Shown: positions 1 to 11,252 of the stretch, piece by piece | How the letters are laid out: each line of letters begins with the position of its first letter | Position numbering within the stretch: the stretch's first letter is position 1 | Notes under the pieces: model-generated | What the model saw: the letters and a program-made list of their open reading frames with translations, nothing else | Told to the model about the DNA's origin: nothing | Databases searched by the model: none | Position numbers and translations under genes: made by a program | Assembly: GCA_932521025.1 (NCBI GenBank) | Contig: OW051470.1 | Coordinates: 8,976,501-9,040,500, forward strand | Direction: 5' to 3' | Source: Oscheius onirici | Taxonomy: Eukaryota > Nematoda > Chromadorea > Rhabditida > Rhabditidae | DNA: 64,000 nucleotides

Positions 1-3000
1 CAAAAGTGAAATTTTTAAAAATTTGATACCCGAAAGTTCCTGAGATCTGAAAGAAGAGAACCGAAAGAGTTGTGAGGCGTTCAAAAACAGTTCGGTGACT
101 TAAAAAAATAGAAAAACAGTTTTATGATCTTAACTATCTGAGCACTGTATCTTTGTGGATCGATCGATAGTCTCGGGATTGTACCTCCGTCGATCGGCAG
201 CTAGAGAGAGAGAAGGGGTCACACAGGTGCGCGTGGTCCCGCGACTCGGCGCTTTTCTTCTGAGGAACAAAGGCCGAGAAAATTAGTATCATTTTAGTCG
301 TCTTCCCCTTTTGAGCGGTTATTGGTCCCGAAAATGACCAACTTTATTAAAAAAAATCAAAATTTTAAAGTTTAGGTGGTCCACAAAGAGCAATCAAATT
401 AAAAGGAATCCGAATAATCAATACAGTAATAGGTAGAAATAGATGTCACAGATGGTCAGCAGAAAAAAAACGTGAAAGGTCAACAGGGTGATTGCCGAGG
501 AGAAAACGAGAGGGGGAGCTCCCCCTCTCGTCCGCGGGCCGCCGCTGACCGCTTGGATGGCAAGGGGTGGGCGGGGTTCCCCCCTTCTTCTCTAGACACT
601 CTTTCTCGACGGCCGAGCGAAGAGAGAGAGTGAGAGAAAGACCTCTAAACTCTCGCCCCGATTTAGTACTATATACTTGTCGTGACAAATAACTAGCTTC
701 TTCCCAGACCACTTCTGCGGCGTGTGAATGGAGGGGAAAGCGGCAAGACCTTTTTGATCCTGGAGGAAATCCGGGTCTCGTAAAAAGTATGTGAGAGTCC
801 CTGTCCCTGTCTCTCAAGTGTGAGAAAAGTGCCTAGCAACAAAATTATGGAAATGAGTGCTCAAAAGCTAGCTGTTATACGAGCTCTCTGTCTCTCAAGA
901 GGCAGATCAAAAGGAACAAAGGAACACTCAAAGTTGACTGAAAACTTTCCCCTTCTCGTCGTTATTTATGAGCCGCTTAAGGTCCCCCTTTTAAGGTCCG
1001 AGAGGCTCACATTGAAGGCGTACAATTGATTGGACTGTACGACCGAACACCGACAGTTGACTCAGATGTCAGGACCGGCTGATTCGTCCGACTCTATCGT
1101 GAGAGACGAAAGGCCGCCGGCGCTTCTTTATTGTCAAAGTTTATAGGAGGGGGACAGAAAAAAATGCTGTAGACTGAGCTGAACTGGACAATAAATCAAC
1201 GGGAAGGGGGCTGTGTGGCCTCTCCCGCTCCTACTTTCCTGCGGAGAATTTTTTAATGGAAAAAGGTGACAGACGAATTACGTCGGTTTTTAACTTGATT
1301 TGGTAATTTTTCGAGCTTTTTTTTTAAACCGATAGTAGTTTTTTAAGCGTGTGCTTAACGAGAGTCGACGTGGAATTAAGAGCAATCCTCGAGAAGAAGC
1401 GGGAGAATGGGAAGAGTGCTCTCGTAATGAGCGTTGCGAATGGCACTCATGCCTATAGCAGAAAGACCAGACCCTTAGGGCACAACTTCTCAATTCGGCT
1501 ATACTAATTAGGCAAACGAAGGAGGAGAGAATACGGCCTTCAAATCCGTTCCGAAGAGCAAAAAAAGTGAGGATAAAAGGACGCAGGTGTGTGCGTGCGA
1601 GGAAGGCTCACAGAAAAAAATGAAGGAAGGAGGAGGATGACCACATCGCAGCTGCTTGCAATAAACGCCCCAAATTTTATGGCAGGAGGGGGAGAACAGC
1701 AATCGTGTGGTTTTTAACGCTGACTAGATCGGTGTGGAATTTTAAAGGGCTAAGAACTATAGAAGTCTCTCAACTATTCGAATGAATAAAATAAGTAACC
1801 GAAAGAGAGCCCACATGCTCTCGGCACGGCTTTGTGCCGTTCGAGTTCAGCGGAGCGCGTGAATTAGTGACGAATCAGTAGCCTTATCTAATACCTAATG
1901 AGCGCGACCCTGACTTAGGCCCTTAATCGCCTTCTTGCCACCCGGCGCCGCCAAACCTGGCCCCACCTTATAGGACAGAGAAAAAGAGAAGAATAGGATT
2001 GTTTAGTGGGCTGTGAGGGCTTTAACTGTGCTAATAGAAGACAAGTTTCACGGGAAGGAGAGAGAACGTGTTAAATTTCGCACTTTTTGAGAGATTGACG
2101 ACAATCTATAGGTTCTGTAGTGTTAAAAGAGACAGAGGGACAGGGACAGAAAAAGTTCATTGAACGGGACAGGTACTGTGTGCTCTCGAATGTGTGATGA
2201 CCAAAAAGACGGGGTTTTATTGGCTAATCTGGTCAGTCGGGAAAGTAGCCGGTAAACAGGTTGCACTCTCCCACCAGCAGAGGGTCAGATGACCACCCCG
2301 AAGCCACACGTCAAATTCGATTAAGTAGCCAATCCTCCCGTGACTAAATTGAGCACAGGAGGGACCACCTTGGAGAGTCGCTTTCAGAGCCAAATGGGCC
2401 GTGGAGGAAGGTTGTGGGAACTGACAGCGGGGGGGACGAAAGGTCAAATAAATTGAGGCCCGACAGCTACTTTTTATCTCATTGTCAAGACGCAATAAGA
2501 GGATTAGAAAAGTTTGCGTTCAGTACATTTGCTTTCAGGAAGAGCATGGGGCAAAACTTATCCTAACGCCCCTTTTTTTCGGAACCTGATTCTGTTTTTT
2601 CGGAAAGTTTTCAGATTTTTCCAAACTACTTACATTTTGCTACTACTGCCAGTACTTGACGGACAGCTGGTCCCTCATTTTCCTGAAGATTCCACCAAAA
2701 TCTAATTCGATTATGCATATCAGTTTGACTATAAATCTGCGCGGCTCGAAAGAAGGACAAACGACGTTGGAATCCGTACTCTACTAGACTTAACCTCCCA
2801 TAATCTTGAGGAATTCTTTTGAGAAAAAATGCCTAGACCATAAATAGGGCTTATCTCCTTTTGTGGCGGCGCGCCTGCGTTCCCACGAGCAAACAGTTGA
2901 TGACTTTGCCGAAGAAATCAAACCTGGGAGAGAAAAAGGGCAAAGTGGTACTTTTCTCACTCGTTATCGCTATAATGAAGGACGGGGCCGAATTCAAATA

Positions 3001-3858
3001 TATTGGCGCTCTTTTCAATAGCTTTGTGGGTACTGTAGAAACTGAAAATGGGGTCACAAATAGCGCCAACACTTCAAAAAGTAAAAACAAAAAAAGTTTT
3101 TAGCCGAACGGATTCGAATCTGCAGTACCCGAAAATCGGTACTAACCGAGCTCAATGTCCTTTTATATTTTCTTTTTCATATTTTGGCTTTTTGAGGCAA
3201 AGTAAGGCTAGCATCAGAAGACTTCTATATAAAACAGTATGGATGCAAGAAAATTTTTAAAAAAAGCAAAAGTGTGTCGGGAGTGACCAGAGGCGTTCCT
3301 TCTCTCCCCCTTTGCAAGATAAGAACCACTTTGGGGGTTATCATGTTGTCGCCAGGCGCCAAGTTGACGCCAAGTTCACTCCTATTTAAAAGGCAGGCTC
3401 TGAAAAAGCCGGAGGTCGCGGGTGAGGGGAAATGAAATGAAGGTGCGAGAAAAGGAATTCTCTCTCGCGGTCAACACATATAGAGAGATCACACCTTAAC
3501 TTTGTTCTTCAAGGACAAGGGGAGACAGATGGCGGGAAAAGCCACAAACAAAGAGATGCCGCTCCCCCAATAAGAAGCGGTCAAGAGTAGGAAACAGATT
3601 TATGGCCCTTTCCAGCAAAAGTTTCCGGGACAATGGAAAAAGGGCGGGAAGATTTGAATTTTACGATCACAAGTAAAAGAGGTAAATGTTTGCTTTTTTG
3701 TTCCCATACTGGGCAAATTCTCGAAGCGCTACGCATGGTTCGAAAGTTCGTCACAGCCAAGTGAGAAGAGAAAAATGAAAGATTCATTTTCAAACTATGA
3801 TTTTTTGTATTTTTGACGTGTTTACACGAAGTTCTCTAAAGTTATGATAATATAGTTC
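1..3858. other. Intergenic, no supported gene
   Basis: I see no open reading frame here with recognisable protein features or a chain of spliced exons. The open frames are short, low in complexity or contradicted on the other strand. The stretch has polyA/polyT runs and purine-rich patches such as GAGAGAGAGAAGG. No tRNA, rRNA or clear repeat family was recognised. Confidence 0.6.
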
Positions 3859-4062
3859 TCGCCAAAATGAGTGTCAAATATCGGGTCTCGCCAAAACTAT
3901 TGTTCACTTTTTTTCTGGTTTTATCAAAAATTTTGTCATTTTTTTCTTCCGTTGTCATATACAGGTACATCCTTCGATACTGTAACAAAAAAAACTGGTA
4001 AAGCCATAAAAGTCAAAAATAGTTTTGGCGCGGGACCAGATATTTGAAATTCACTTTGGCGA
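3859..4062. repeat. Foldback (inverted-repeat) element
   Basis: Two arms of roughly 60-70 nt, about 3866-3930 and 4000-4062, are imperfect reverse complements. Both ends read CTCGCCAAA / TTTGGCGAG, and the inner parts share CTCGCCAAAACTAT. The loop is about 70 nt and T/A rich. It resembles a small non-autonomous foldback element. No protein-coding content was seen. Confidence 0.7.
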
Positions 4063-5310
4063 GGCTTATACATTCTATGTAGCAAATGAGAGCCAGAGGG
4101 GCCTCAATATTACGGAAGCTAAAGAGTGAACATCAATGGAGCCGCCGCCCTTCTCTTTGCGACAGAAGACAGAATGGAAAACGGATTGGCTTCGAAGATT
4201 CGGGCTTGCTAATAAATCTGCGGCGAAAATCTAAAGGATGCGCCAATTGTGAGGACAATGGCCAAAAGGGTGTACAATGTGTCCCGGGAGGCGATGATTG
4301 AATACTACGAGATTGGAACGAGAGATGGACAGAAGAATCTACAGGTTCTTCCTCCAGGAGGGATTAGTATGAATCTGCAGTCAGGGGGTGCGAAAAGCGG
4401 GCCCGGACTCACAAAAGGAAAAGCTCTTGAAGCGGTGCAAACAGTGCTCCGCAAATAGGGACCGACGGGCATGACCGCCGAGGGGATGGGAGAGACTGGG
4501 AGCTCATCTTCTGGACAGAGGGACAGAGAGACTGGGAGGCTGAGAGACAGAGGAACAGAGAGGCAGATTGTCATGTTAACGTTTAAACATTTGAACACGA
4601 AACAGCAGGGATCGGATCACACAGAGAGCAAAACAATTTGGTTCTTGTTCACTTCTTCTGCTTTGCCAACTTTTGGAGTCTAGTCAGCAAGAAACTGGTT
4701 TTTATACGGCATTTCATACATCTGGTCACTATTCGAAAGAGAGCTCCCCCTACAGAAACCCTCGATCTGAAGACTGAAGCTTTCGGGTTGCTCGGGACAA
4801 GCCCTAGTCAAGGTAGAGCGAAGACAAAGTTTGTGCGACAACGAATAGTAGAAAGAGCCGACCTCACAGATAAGTAGAAGACGAGTCAATGAACACAATT
4901 GGAAGCGTCTTTCGAGGCACAAGTGTTGACGAGTTGAGTTTCATCCTCTCTTATCAAGGTAGAGCGAAGACAAAGTTTGTGCGATAATCACATTTTAAAA
5001 CATTAAGGTCGCCCAAAGTGTATTTCGAACTTTTTAAAACCTGTGCATTGCCAAAATGCGAATCTGAGGGCAATTGTTTAGCGAAATTTTGTAAGGAATC
5101 CAGCTACCACGTCCGATTCCCAAAATAATCACATTTTGAACTGTTTTCACGCCCCCCTCCGATTCGAATAAGTTAGAACACGTTGTGTATAAGACAACTA
5201 ATTGTAAGTTTTGAACTTTGAAAGATTTGGAAAGAGTCTGATTACTGTCATAAGGGTTTTTTAGCCAGATCTCTGAATATTTTGCTTGACAATCAATCTA
5301 TTGTAAATTC
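4063..5310. other. Intergenic; weak ORF and a 30-bp direct repeat
   Basis: A 69-codon frame at 4249-4458 (+) has non-repetitive composition but no recognised domain and no convincing exon partners, so I do not call it a gene. A perfect 30-bp direct repeat (CAAGGTAGAGCGAAG at its start) occurs at 4809-4838 and 4955-4984. 4500-4570 carries a short GACAGAGAGAC minisatellite patch of the kind seen throughout the window. Confidence 0.5.
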
Positions 5311-5724
5311 CTCCCAAGTCTGTGTGTGTGTGTCTGAAGCTTTTATTGAGGATAAGGAGGAGAGCTTTGTGCACATATTAGTTTTTAACAAGTCGCGACA
5401 GGACAAGCAAGTGCGCGAAGTCTTCTAACAACTTTGATAGTTTCTTTGGTGGGACAGGGGGTGACTGGAACAGAGTGACAAGGGAAGAAGGGAAGGGGAA
5501 CTAGGGCTGAGACTCACTATAGCTAGGAATGGGCCGGGCGACCTGTTCAGGTCCTATATTGTGAATTAGGCAAAGGAAGGAGCTTTCGGCAGTTTCTTTT
5601 GAGGGTCAGGGAGAGTGACTGGAGGAGAGTAAGGAGGAATGAAAGGGAAACCACGACTAGAGCTCCGTGACAGAGCGAAGTCATGAAATTCTACTTTAGC
5701 CCTGGAAGGGCGTTGCCAACCTTG
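5311..5724 (+). repeat. Dispersed repeat R1, copy 1
   Basis: This copy begins CTCCCAAGTC followed by a TG-rich run. It contains the motif AACAAGTCGCGACAGGA and ends with GCCCTGGAAGGGCGTTGCCAA. A second copy lies at 11819-12256 in the same orientation, and a shorter one at 26524-26795 is reverse-complemented. No coding frame is shared among the copies, so this is probably a non-autonomous transposable element of about 420 bp. Confidence 0.75.
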
Positions 5725-5783
5725 TAAGTATTTATTGTATAACAGCTCTCCTTCAAAAAGCGTAAAGTACATGACAGTCTGTT

Positions 5784-6448
5784 TCAAAAGACCTCGTCTT
5801 CTTGGACATCTCTGGTCTTCCGACACTTTTTAATAATCAGGGCTTCTTTGGGATCCTTCTTCCATTTTCGAGACGAGATGTCGAAGCGATAGATGACTTT
5901 TTTGGCGTCCTTTTTTAGATGAACAGTCTCAGGTCCAAAATCTTTCGGCGGCTTCTTCTGCAGTTTGATATCAGACTCTCCGAGAAGAATCCTGAAATTT
6001 AGAAGCCGGCCTGCGACCAGCATCATTTCGGCAAATGTGACCTGAATAAAAATCAGTATAAAAAACGAGAGACAGAGACTTTACCTTTAACGGCATCCAA
6101 TAACAGTCGCCCTTGATCTTTCGCTGAAACTCTTCTCGCAGTTTCCAAACATTTCTCTGATTTTTTTGATTTTTCCTATGAGTTTTTGACAAATGAATCG
6201 GTTCACAACCCCTTCAATGACAAAGGACATACCATAATAATGTTAATTTCATATTTGTCGTTCGTCACCAACTCCCAGGCCGTTCTTACGTACCGATTGA
6301 ATATAGAACGAGGTCGTTTGAGTTTCTTCTTCTGAAGAGTAGAAGATCTGAATTAATGTGTTGTAAAAAATTAATAATGCTCACTTTAAGAGTATCTGAT
6401 TATTCTTTGCCTTCTTCTTCTTGGCTTTTACAATATTTTTGTTTGAAA
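5784..6448 (-). CDS. Uncharacterised small spliced gene (5' end missing)
   Basis: Four exons can be joined: about 6448-6385, 6331-6233, 6156-6085 and 6041-5784, with GT-AG introns of about 43-76 nt in compatible phase. The 6233/6156 acceptor is weak. The product is lysine-rich at the N-terminus. It then contains a stretch around KRPRSIFNRYV with a later tryptophan that loosely recalls an HMG box, followed by FAEMMLVAGRLLNFRILLG and a basic tail ending DVQEDEVF. No start codon was found upstream, where a kinase relic and a Tc1-like element lie, so the gene may have lost its 5' part. The HMG-like impression is weak and I assign no function. Confidence 0.35.
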
Positions 6449-6471
6449 CTGAAAATTATATTATTTTAACA

Positions 6472-6617
6472 CCTGGATATGCTCTAGGAAGTATCCTACG
6501 AACTGCAATAATACGCAATTTGGTCTTGCCCCTAAAAATAGGATATCGAAAGACATAAAAAAAGCTATAAAATTAATGGAAACTGTAACTGGTGGGACTT
6601 TGAAACTTCTCAGTTTG
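6472..6617 (+). pseudogene. Relic of a protein kinase N-lobe
   Basis: A single frame encodes a piece ending KAIKLMETVTGGTLKLLS. This resembles the kinase hinge region, compare KAIGYMMKSVNGGTLTE of the intact kinase at 14467-16601. The part before it (NTQFGLAP) fits the beta-4/beta-5 area. The frame stops being kinase-like exactly where the Tc1-like element begins at 6618. No other kinase exons could be attached, so it looks like a broken paralogue of the local kinase genes. Confidence 0.4.
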
Positions 6618-6619
6618 TA

Positions 6620-7572
6620 CACTCCAATGCAAAAGTTTGACAACAACGTTTTTTTTGGGCGAAACTTGGAGAAGAAGTGATTTTCAACGTCCGGGACTAT
6701 TACCTCAGGGCCGCTAAAAACCCCCAGGAAATATTTTTCAGACATTTTCGATTTTTGAATTTAGCGCGGAGACGAAAACTTTGAAATCAGGCGCGGCAAA
6801 AGTTTGGCAACAGCAGCAGTCTCGCATTTTTTTCTTCCGTTTTTGTGCCATTTTTTCATTTTTTTTCTCCCAATGATTGATGAAAACGTTATTTTATAGA
6901 AAATGCCATCTCGAAATCGTCTTTCCCGAGACGAACAAGCCCAAATTCGAGCCCTGAAGACAGACGGACTGAGGAATTCGGCGATTGCAAAGCAGCTGGA
7001 TCGACACAGGTCGTGCATTGGCAGATTCCTGCAGAATCCATTGTACGGAAAGAAAAAGGTCTCGGGACGTCCGAAAAAGCTGTCATCTCGCGAAACTCGC
7101 CTTCTGAGAAGGATTGTCTCAAATTCTCCGCTCTCTGCCAACGAGGTCAAGCGACAGCTGGAATGTCGACAAATCGACCGTTCTCCGTGCCAGCAATCGC
7201 ATTCCTCATATCCGACGTGCCCGTCCAAACTCTTACAAACCTTACTAATTCGTTGCCGGATCGTCTCTTCCAACTCATTCAGTGCCAAGGAAAGAAGATT
7301 GACTATTGAGCACAAATTCCAGACCGATATTGTTAAATTTTACTGAATAAAATGGTTGTTTTCTTTATTTTATTGTTGTTGTTGCCAAACTTTTGCCGCT
7401 TCTGATTTCAAAGTTTTCGTCTCCGCGCTAAATTCAAAAATTGAAAATGTCTGAAAAATATTTCCTGGGGGTTTTTTAGCGGCCCTGAGGTAATAGACCC
7501 GGACGTTGAAAATCACTTCTTCTCCAAGTTTCGCCAAAAAAAACGTTGTTGTCAAACTTTTGCATCGGAGTG
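6620..7572 (+). mobile_element. Internally deleted Tc1-like element with long TIRs
   Basis: The element starts CACTCCAATGCAAAAG and ends with its complement CTTTTGCATCGGAGTG. It is flanked on both sides by the dinucleotide TA (6618-6619 and 7573-7574), the Tc1/mariner target site. The inverted repeats extend about 190-200 bp (6620-6815 and 7380-7572), unusually long for Tc1. The interior holds only a shortened transposase reading frame. The length of 953 bp is well below a normal Tc1 element with long TIRs, so it should not transpose by itself. Confidence 0.85.
6903..7309 (+). pseudogene. Truncated Tc1-family transposase
   Basis: The frame from 6903 encodes a Tc1/Tc3-type paired helix-turn-helix DNA-binding region: RNRLSRDEQAQIRALK, then AIAKQLDRHRSCIGRFL, then GRPKKLSSRETRLLRRIV. 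After ANEVKRQL the frame breaks. A piece typical of the linker (HIRRARP) appears in another frame, and the C-terminal signature FQLIQCQGKKIDY appears in a third. The catalytic DDE core of about 200 residues is missing. It is a deletion derivative with at least two frameshifts and no expected activity. Confidence 0.85.
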
Positions 7573-7677
7573 TACCTGGGCTCTTGAACTTTTTCTCGGC
7601 GCTTTAAGAGACATTGTCAAGTAGTATAAACAGGCAGCGTTTCTCCATCACGTTGAGCCTACTCATGACTTTATTTT

Positions 7678-8178
7678 AATCCGGAACCAGCCGGCTTCGC
7701 CGCCTGTCGGCGGCTTTTATTGCTTGTGTTTTCTTCTTTACTTCTGATCCCTTCCCTAGTCAACCTGTCTTTTCTGACCCCTTTCCCAGTCAACCGATCT
7801 CTTTTGATCCCTTCCCTAATCAACCGATCTCTTCTGATCATGCCATGTCTTCTTCCTTCCCTAATCAATCGGACCTTTCATTCTTTCCCAGTGTTCTCAT
7901 CCCCCTCCTAAAAACCGCTACGAATTCTTGTATTTTCTGGCCATACGATCCCTCTCTGATCTTATACAGATCATCCGGTCCCTTCTTATCCCCTAGCGGT
8001 TACCCTGACTCGATTTCCGACTCAAACCAATTTAACAAAAATATTTGGCGAGGAGAGAAGTCGAACCCGGGTCGTCTGGGTGAAGACGGCGACTCTTAAC
8101 AATACACCAAAATTTCGGGGCCATGGACAAACACAAACAAACACACAGAGTCCACGACAGACACCATTGCACTTTAGT
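7678..8178 (-). repeat. tRNA-like SINE-type repeat R3, copy 1
   Basis: Read on the minus strand, 8110-8040 contains a tRNA-like head. It has GGTGTATTGTTAAGAGTCGC in the A-box position and GGGTTCGACTTC in the B-box position, separated by a possible anticodon arm (CGTC...GACG). The rest is shared with 13697-14135: a segment rich in GATCCCTTCCC/CAACCGATCTC and a terminal GCCGGCTTCGCCGCCTGTCGGCGGC hairpin. The nearest tRNA by eye is a Glu/Asp type, but this is uncertain. A (TTA)n tract follows at 8236-8262. Confidence 0.65.
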
Positions 8179-8265
8179 AGTAGAGAGATCGACAGACGAG
8201 AGAACATGAGGGGTTACAGTACAAGACAGTTCCTAGAATTATTATTATTATTATTATTACGATAA

Positions 8266-8880
8266 TCATATCATTTCGATATGTCGTTGCATGCTTTGTC
8301 TAAAAATATCGGGAGTCCTAACCGCAACACTCATCCAGTTTTCGCCACATCCTGCTGTCAAGTCGTTCTTCCATCTGGCTCTAGGTCTTCCAGCAGCTCT
8401 GTACCGATTCCAAGGGCGCCACTCACTGACGATTTTTGTCCAGCGGGCGTGTTTCATGTTGGCAATCTTCTGAGCCAATTTCCACTTCCTTTTGATCCAC
8501 GTGACTCGGATATCTTGGAGCTTGACCGTTCCATGTAACCACTCATTAGTGCGTCTATCCAACAAGGTTACTCCTACCATTCGGCGCATCATTCTTCGTT
8601 GTGCTGTTATGATCTTGTTCAGCTCCCGCTCTCTCAATGTCCACGTTTCGCTAGCATAGAGGAGAGATGGCTCGACACATTGGGTATACAGCTTCCTTTT
8701 GTGTTTGAGAGCAATCCTTGTACTTGTGAAGATCTGATGAAATCGGTTGAAAGATGCCCATCCTGCTCGAATCCTGCGACTAATTTCTTTGGCAATGTTG
8801 CTATCAAATAAGAGTCTGGACCCAAGAAACACGAATTCCGTACAGTATGGAACGTCAATGCCATTTAGCGATATGGGGAC
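8266..8880 (-). pseudogene. 3' fragment of an RTE-like non-LTR retrotransposon
   Basis: The minus-strand reading frame encodes the C-terminal region that follows the reverse transcriptase in RTE-type LINE ORF2 proteins. It has a FVFLGSRL turn, YASETWTLRERELNKI and a basic run with RMMRRMVGVTLLDRRTNE, then a W-K-A-I-spaced tail. It starts in another frame (GIDVPYCTEFVFLGS) at about 8880 and has no RT core, so it is 5'-truncated and frameshifted. Related fragments are at 37614-38057 and 59799-61430. Confidence 0.75.
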
Positions 8881-9476
8881 ATTCCTAGAATAGAACTGAC
8901 TAAAGCGGGACCGAGGGGTTAGTTATATTTTATATTCATTTCTATGCATGAACATAGGTTATGTGTTCGACTAGGGAAAGGGAGAAGAAAATATTAAAAC
9001 ATGGTAACAATTCCGGGAAAATTTTGAAAGGCATTTATTCCATTTATGCCTATCAACTGCTTCTATGACTGAGAGATCCAAAAGCTTGAGCAGGCGTGAG
9101 CCTCGATAAATTGTACATTTTCCGTCCCATAGGTATGTCAACAGTAACTAATGGTAGTCTGAAATGGGATTACTGTAAGTGAGCTAATCTGGATTTGTGA
9201 AAAAGTGGATTCTTTAGACAAAGTTCCGCGTAAAGCGGGTATTTTGAAAGGTATTTATTACCTGCCTATTAACTGCTCCTTCTGTGCAGAACTTATTTTG
9301 TTTCTGTCAGCCTGTCTCAATCTCTCGGCATCTCTGTCGGCAGGTGGTAGGTAACTCTTCACCCTTCAAGTGCTGAAACTTTTGACAAAGATCACATCAG
9401 AGACTGCTTGGCTGAAAAATAGGATGCCAGAAGATTCATCTTTCGCTTCGACATTTGAGATCTAGAATGACTGAGA
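8881..9476. other. Intergenic with diverged fragment of the KANSL2-like gene
   Basis: 9092-9182 is clearly similar to 18153-18243, the exon/intron junction near the 3' end of the KANSL2-like gene. Both read ...AATTGTACA.TTTTCCGTCCCA... and ...TGGGATTACTGTA.GT.... The copy has substitutions and small gaps and includes the intronic TGGGATTACTGTA part, so it came from genomic DNA rather than mRNA. Two diverged ~45-bp direct repeats (ATTTTGAAAGG.ATTTATT...) lie at about 9022 and 9240. Confidence 0.55.
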
Positions 9477-10214
9477 GATCTGGATCTGTGAAAAAGAGGA
9501 TTCTTTGAAGAAGAAGGGATTTGTCTTTACCCCTTGTTTTACTGAATTCAACCGGACAAAAAGAGAACAATACTTTTGTGTGAACTACGCAACTGGACAA
9601 AAAATGAACAATAGCTCTTGCAAAAGTCAAATCCTCGTCTTTTCTCATAGGATCTTTTATCGCATGTTCCAGAAACCCTGATTGTAACATCGAAGAAAAT
9701 GCAATAAGTTGGACCCACAGCCGATGATGAGCTAGTGAACAATGTTTAGCGCTCAACGATACGTTATTTTTGTGACATGAAACTGTTGTGAATCACGGAA
9801 TATTAAACTGAGAAGTTTGTGACGGGAGTCCAGTTACAGAAACTTTCCTGATGGTTTTATCACACTGATAGGAAAGGGATCTAGTTGATATCTGATACAA
9901 CGAGTAGAAGAAAAAACCGGAGAAAATAACTGGATCCTCTCCCAATGAAAAACGTCTTATCCAACTCTTGTTCCTAACTCGACAGCACTCTCTCCTCACT
10001 CCTATTGAAACGTTTCTGGAACAGACAACAAATGAATGATCCTATGAGAAAAGACGAGGATTTGACTTTTGCAAGAGCTATTGTTCACTTTTTGTCCAGT
10101 TGCGTAGTTCACACAAAAGTATTGTTCTCTTTTTGTCCGGTTGAATTCAGTAAAACAAGGGGTAAAGACAAATCCCTTATTCTTCAAAGAATCCACTTTT
10201 TCACAGATCCAGAT
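9477..10214. mobile_element. Non-autonomous element with ~178-bp terminal inverted repeats
   Basis: The arms at 9477-9654 and 10038-10214 are near-perfect reverse complements with few mismatches by eye. The outer ends read ATCTGGATCTGTGAAAAAG and the inner ends CTTTTCTCATAGGATC. The ~380-bp middle has no convincing coding frame. The identity of the arms implies a recent insertion or gene conversion. An isolated piece similar to the outer end lies at about 9186-9220. No target-site duplication was resolved. Confidence 0.8.
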
Positions 10215-10904
10215 TGTTCTCTTTTTGTCAAAATTCTTAGAATTTACAAATAGTGATTCTCCGTATTCTAGCAAAAAGTGTGAACCATCTTTTTCGGTAC
10301 GGTCCGGTTCATTTTTTGTACAAACACCAGACCGGTCAGAACTTTAACGTACTGATGTCGAGCTCCTCCAAGAATGAATCGTCTGACTCTCTGTCACTCC
10401 CAATAGTCTAGTAAGTACGCGACACTGCCTCCCAAACAAACTATGACTTGGTTCCTAATTCTTCAATAGTTTGGCTAAATTGGGGATATCTAGGAACTAG
10501 TGTTAGAATGTTGGCCATTTTGTTGGCCAGTGCCAATTCTACATGGGTCCCGGGGAAGGGACGAATGGGTTGACAGGAGTGGATAAGAAGGTGACTGGAT
10601 CACAGAGAGAGGTTGACCGGGACAGAACTAAACGACTGAGAGGATAAGATACTTACTGAGACGTCTACTAATTGATTTTATCGATTCAGCGACCTTAAAC
10701 TACCTATAAAATAACTAGTGGATCGTTAGTTTTCGATTGTAAAAACATTATTTTCAATTGTTTCCTTAATTTTTTCCACCAAATTAGTCGATCCACTTAT
10801 TCATTTTAGACTTAATTTTTGACCACAAATCGATTAGAAACAAGTAGAAGTTGAAAAAATGTGTTCAGAATGAAGAAATTAATTTTTTACGTTTGAATGC
10901 GCGG
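10215..10904. other. Intergenic, no gene seen
   Basis: AT-rich DNA with short inverted pieces, for example the CGGTACGGTCCGG / CCAGACCGGTC area near 10310. No supported coding frame or RNA gene was found. Confidence 0.5.
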
Positions 10905-11095
10905 GGTTCTGCACGCTGTTTACAAGCCAGGCGGTCACCGCCCGTCCCGGGAAGACTACCGCCCGGGTGGTCAACCGCCTGTTCAGTCTTGGAACGCGTT
11001 TTCCTCGGGCGGTGACCGGGAGAGGCGGTACACCGCCTGGGGGCGGTGGCCCGGGCGGTCACCAGGCGGCATCTTGGAACCGGGCACTGGACTGT
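10905..11095. repeat. GC-rich palindromic cluster (CGGT/ACCG motifs)
   Basis: This stretch is very GC rich inside AT-rich DNA. It consists of repeated, mutually complementary units such as GGCGGTCACCGCC, ACCGCCCGGGTGGT and GGCGGTACACCGCC. The left end (CACGCTGTTTACAAGCCAGG) resembles the end of the foldback at 40336-40645 (CGCTGTTTACAACCAGG). It is best read as a member of the same foldback family with a hairpin-rich middle. Confidence 0.65.
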
Positions 11096-11252
11096 GAGAA
11101 AAGAAAACTGGAGTAATTCGAAGAAGAGAGGATTCTGAGACCAGTCTACAGTGGAAATATGATCAATTTGTTGATCTCGAGATGCGAAATCACGTCATTG
11201 GAAGACGGGTCATACCGGATTTACCCAGAAGACCGTTCTAATTATGGTTTTA

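Noticed and set aside
446..817. 123-codon minus-strand open frame
   Set aside because: Low-complexity Arg/Ser-rich composition, no splice signals or domain; reads as chance.
2861..3103. Pair of 80-codon frames on both strands
   Set aside because: Mutually antisense, no domain, no splice partners.
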